Shown here: positions 13,282 through 14,455 of the stretch, one piece after another
How positions within the stretch are numbered: the stretch's first letter is position 1
Layout: each line of letters starts with the position of its first letter
Assembly (NCBI GenBank): GCA_934457235.1
Contig: CAKSHT010000049.1
Location: 1-14,455, forward strand
Direction: 5' to 3'
Length of the DNA stretch: 14,455 nucleotides
Origin: an uncultured Oscillospiraceae bacterium
GTDB lineage: Bacteria > Bacillota > Clostridia > Oscillospirales > Ruminococcaceae
Program-made: the position numbers and the translations under genes
Notes under the pieces: model-generated
Databases searched by the model: none
Seen by the model: only the letters and a program-made list of their open reading frames with translations
What the model was told of the DNA's origin: nothing

Positions 13282-14331
13282 TCAGCTTTTCAGGAATTTT
13301 TCGTATTCGTCGATGGACATGCTGCAAACGCTACTGGTTCCGATATCGGAGCAGATTATTATGTTCATGCCGGAAGAAAGGCGCTTCTTGTCGCCAAGTG
13401 AATTTTTGTAGAGGACGTCCATAGGTGCGTCTGTAGTGAGCGGAAGTCCGCATTTTTTCAGCAGTCCGTCAAGCTTGTCCGCAACGCCCGAATCGCACAT
13501 TCCTCGGCGTTCCGCGATATGAGTGAACACGCTCATGCCGATGGAAACAGCGTAGCCGTGCGACATTCCGGTGTAGTTGTAGTATTTTTCGATGGCGTGT
13601 CCGAGCGTGTGGCCGAAATTCAGGAGCATGCGCTCGCCCTTTTCGCGTTCGTCGTTTTCGACTACCTGCGCCTTGATGGATACGCAGCGTGTGATTATAT
13701 CCTCAAGGTTCCCGCGGATATCCTTTTCGGAGAGAATGTCGAAAAGCTCCCTGGACTTTATCATGCCGTACTTGACGACTTCAGCCATGCCGTCCGCGAA
13801 GAATTCCGGCGTGAGAGTGTCGAGCGTGTCGGTGTCGCAGAGAACGAGCTGCGGCTGATAGAAAGCGCCCACAAGGTTCTTTCCGCCCGCGATGTCAACG
13901 GCAGTCTTTCCGCCGACGGAGCTGTCCGTCTGCGCGAGGACGGTTGTAGGAACCTGGACAAATCCTATGCCGCGCATGTAGCTCGCAGCAGCGAATCCGG
14001 TCAGGTCTCCGGTGACTCCTCCGCCGAGCGCTATCAGCGCGTCCGAGCGGGTGAATCCGTTGTCCGCGAGGAAGTCGTATAGCTGGATAAGCGTTTTGTG
14101 GCACTTTGAAGCTTCACCGTGCGGGAACACGAATTTCACTGCGGAAAAGCCGTTCTTTGCCAGCGTGCTCATCATTCTTGCGGAGTAGAGTGCGTCAACG
14201 GTGTCGTCAGTGACTACGCATACATGACGCGAGGTTATTGCCGCGGAAATATACTCCCCGGCCTTGTCTAAAAGCCCGCTGCCGATGAGAATATCGTAGC
14301 TGCGGCTTGCATTTACATGAACCTTCTGCAT
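13282..14331 (-). CDS. aroB: 3-dehydroquinate synthase
   Basis: This NAD- and metal-dependent enzyme cyclises DAHP to 3-dehydroquinate, the second shikimate step. The 349-residue protein has GGGVTGDLTGF (103-113), the QVPTTVLAQTDSSVGGKTAVD block (126-146), NLVGAFYQP, EVVKYG with likely metal ligand E184, and NFGHTLGHAIE with H241 plus SHGYAV with H258. The length matches bacterial AroB. The ATG at 14331 follows AAAGGA at rather long spacing. It is the first gene of aroB-aroA-aroC-DUF4364 and starts about 60 bases after a strong sigma-A promoter. aroF, aroD, aroE and aroK are not in this window. Confidence 0.97.
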   Translation of the reverse strand: MQKVHVNASRSYDILIGSGLLDKAGEYISAAITSRHVCVVTDDTVDALYSARMMSTLAKNGFSAVKFVFPHGEASKCHKTLIQLYDFLADNGFTRSDALIALGGGVTGDLTGFAAASYMRGIGFVQVPTTVLAQTDSSVGGKTAVDIAGGKNLVGAFYQPQLVLCDTDTLDTLTPEFFADGMAEVVKYGMIKSRELFDILSEKDIRGNLEDIITRCVSIKAQVVENDEREKGERMLLNFGHTLGHAIEKYYNYTGMSHGYAVSIGMSVFTHIAERRGMCDSGVADKLDGLLKKCGLPLTTDAPMDVLYKNSLGDKKRLSSGMNIIICSDIGTSSVCSMSIDEYEKFLKS

Positions 14332-14400
14332 TGTCAGGATATCCTTTCATAATGTGGAAAACTGCGGAAAGCCGTGGCTTCCCATAAATACACATATAAT

Positions 14401-14429
14401 ATTATAGCGCATTTTCGTCCAAAAGTCAA
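14401..14429 (-). promoter_or_regulatory. Sigma-A promoter of the aro operon
   Basis: On the minus strand TTGACT (14424-14429) and TATAAT (14401-14406) are spaced by exactly 17 bases; only one base differs from consensus. It is the strongest promoter in the window. The leader of about 60 bases has a short GGAAGC/GCTTTCC hairpin but no recognisable riboswitch or T-box. Confidence 0.88.
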
Positions 14430-14441
14430 CAGGTATGCTTC

Positions 14442-14447
14442 TTGACA
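14442..14447 (+). promoter_or_regulatory. Possible -35 box of a divergent promoter cut by the window edge
   Basis: A perfect TTGACA stands on the plus strand, but the matching -10 would lie beyond the end of the window. It may serve a divergently transcribed neighbour of the aro operon. The single box could be coincidence. Confidence 0.25.
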
Positions 14448-14455
14448 TTCGGGGC

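Overview
The window reads as chromosomal DNA of an endospore-forming clostridium, most likely an Oscillospiraceae/Ruminococcus-type Firmicute. The evidence is the spore coat operon cotJA-cotJB-cotJC, spoVB, yabP and yabQ, a DUF4364 gene, strong AGGAGG ribosome sites and canonical sigma-A promoters. The species assignment is an inference. There is no phage, IS element, CRISPR array, tRNA or rRNA, and almost every gene belongs to a well-known family.

Layout. Positions 1-454 are non-coding apart from a possible minus-strand start codon at the left edge. About 250 bases of this stretch are packed with near-perfect hairpins and carry a repeated 18-mer. The plus strand then carries typA/bipA (464-2287) and a YjjG/YfnB-type HAD nucleotidase (2339-3019). 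A GAGA-loop bidirectional terminator separates these from the convergent cardiolipin synthase gene (3054-4601, minus), which has its own sigma-A promoter.

From 4680 to 9102 the minus strand carries the conserved Firmicutes cluster, in transcription order: spoVB, mazG, hup (HU), rqcP (yabO), yabP, yabQ, divIC. It combines spore cortex synthesis, nucleotide housekeeping, nucleoid structure, ribosome quality control and division. The order matches Bacillus subtilis spoVB-yabN-yabO-yabP-yabQ-divIC, with HU inserted and with MazG lacking the methylase domain of YabN. Sigma-E-like promoters can be read in front of spoVB and yabP, so sporulation transcription probably enters at two points while vegetative transcription enters ahead of mazG and possibly HU.

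Divergent from spoVB is cotJABC (9238-10290, plus), ended by a bidirectional hairpin shared with the opposing shikimate operon aroB-aroA-aroC-DUF4364 (14331 down to 10399, minus). That operon starts from a near-perfect sigma-A promoter (TTGACT-N17-TATAAT) and covers 3-dehydroquinate synthesis, EPSP synthesis and chorismate synthesis. It ends in a small DUF4364 protein that may be a DNA-binding regulator.

I see no wholly new system. The items most worth a second look are the hairpin-dense element at 40-285, the degenerate C-terminal half of MazG, the HU/rqcP intercistronic terminator, the paired sporulation promoters, and the uncharacterised DUF4364 gene closing the aro operon.
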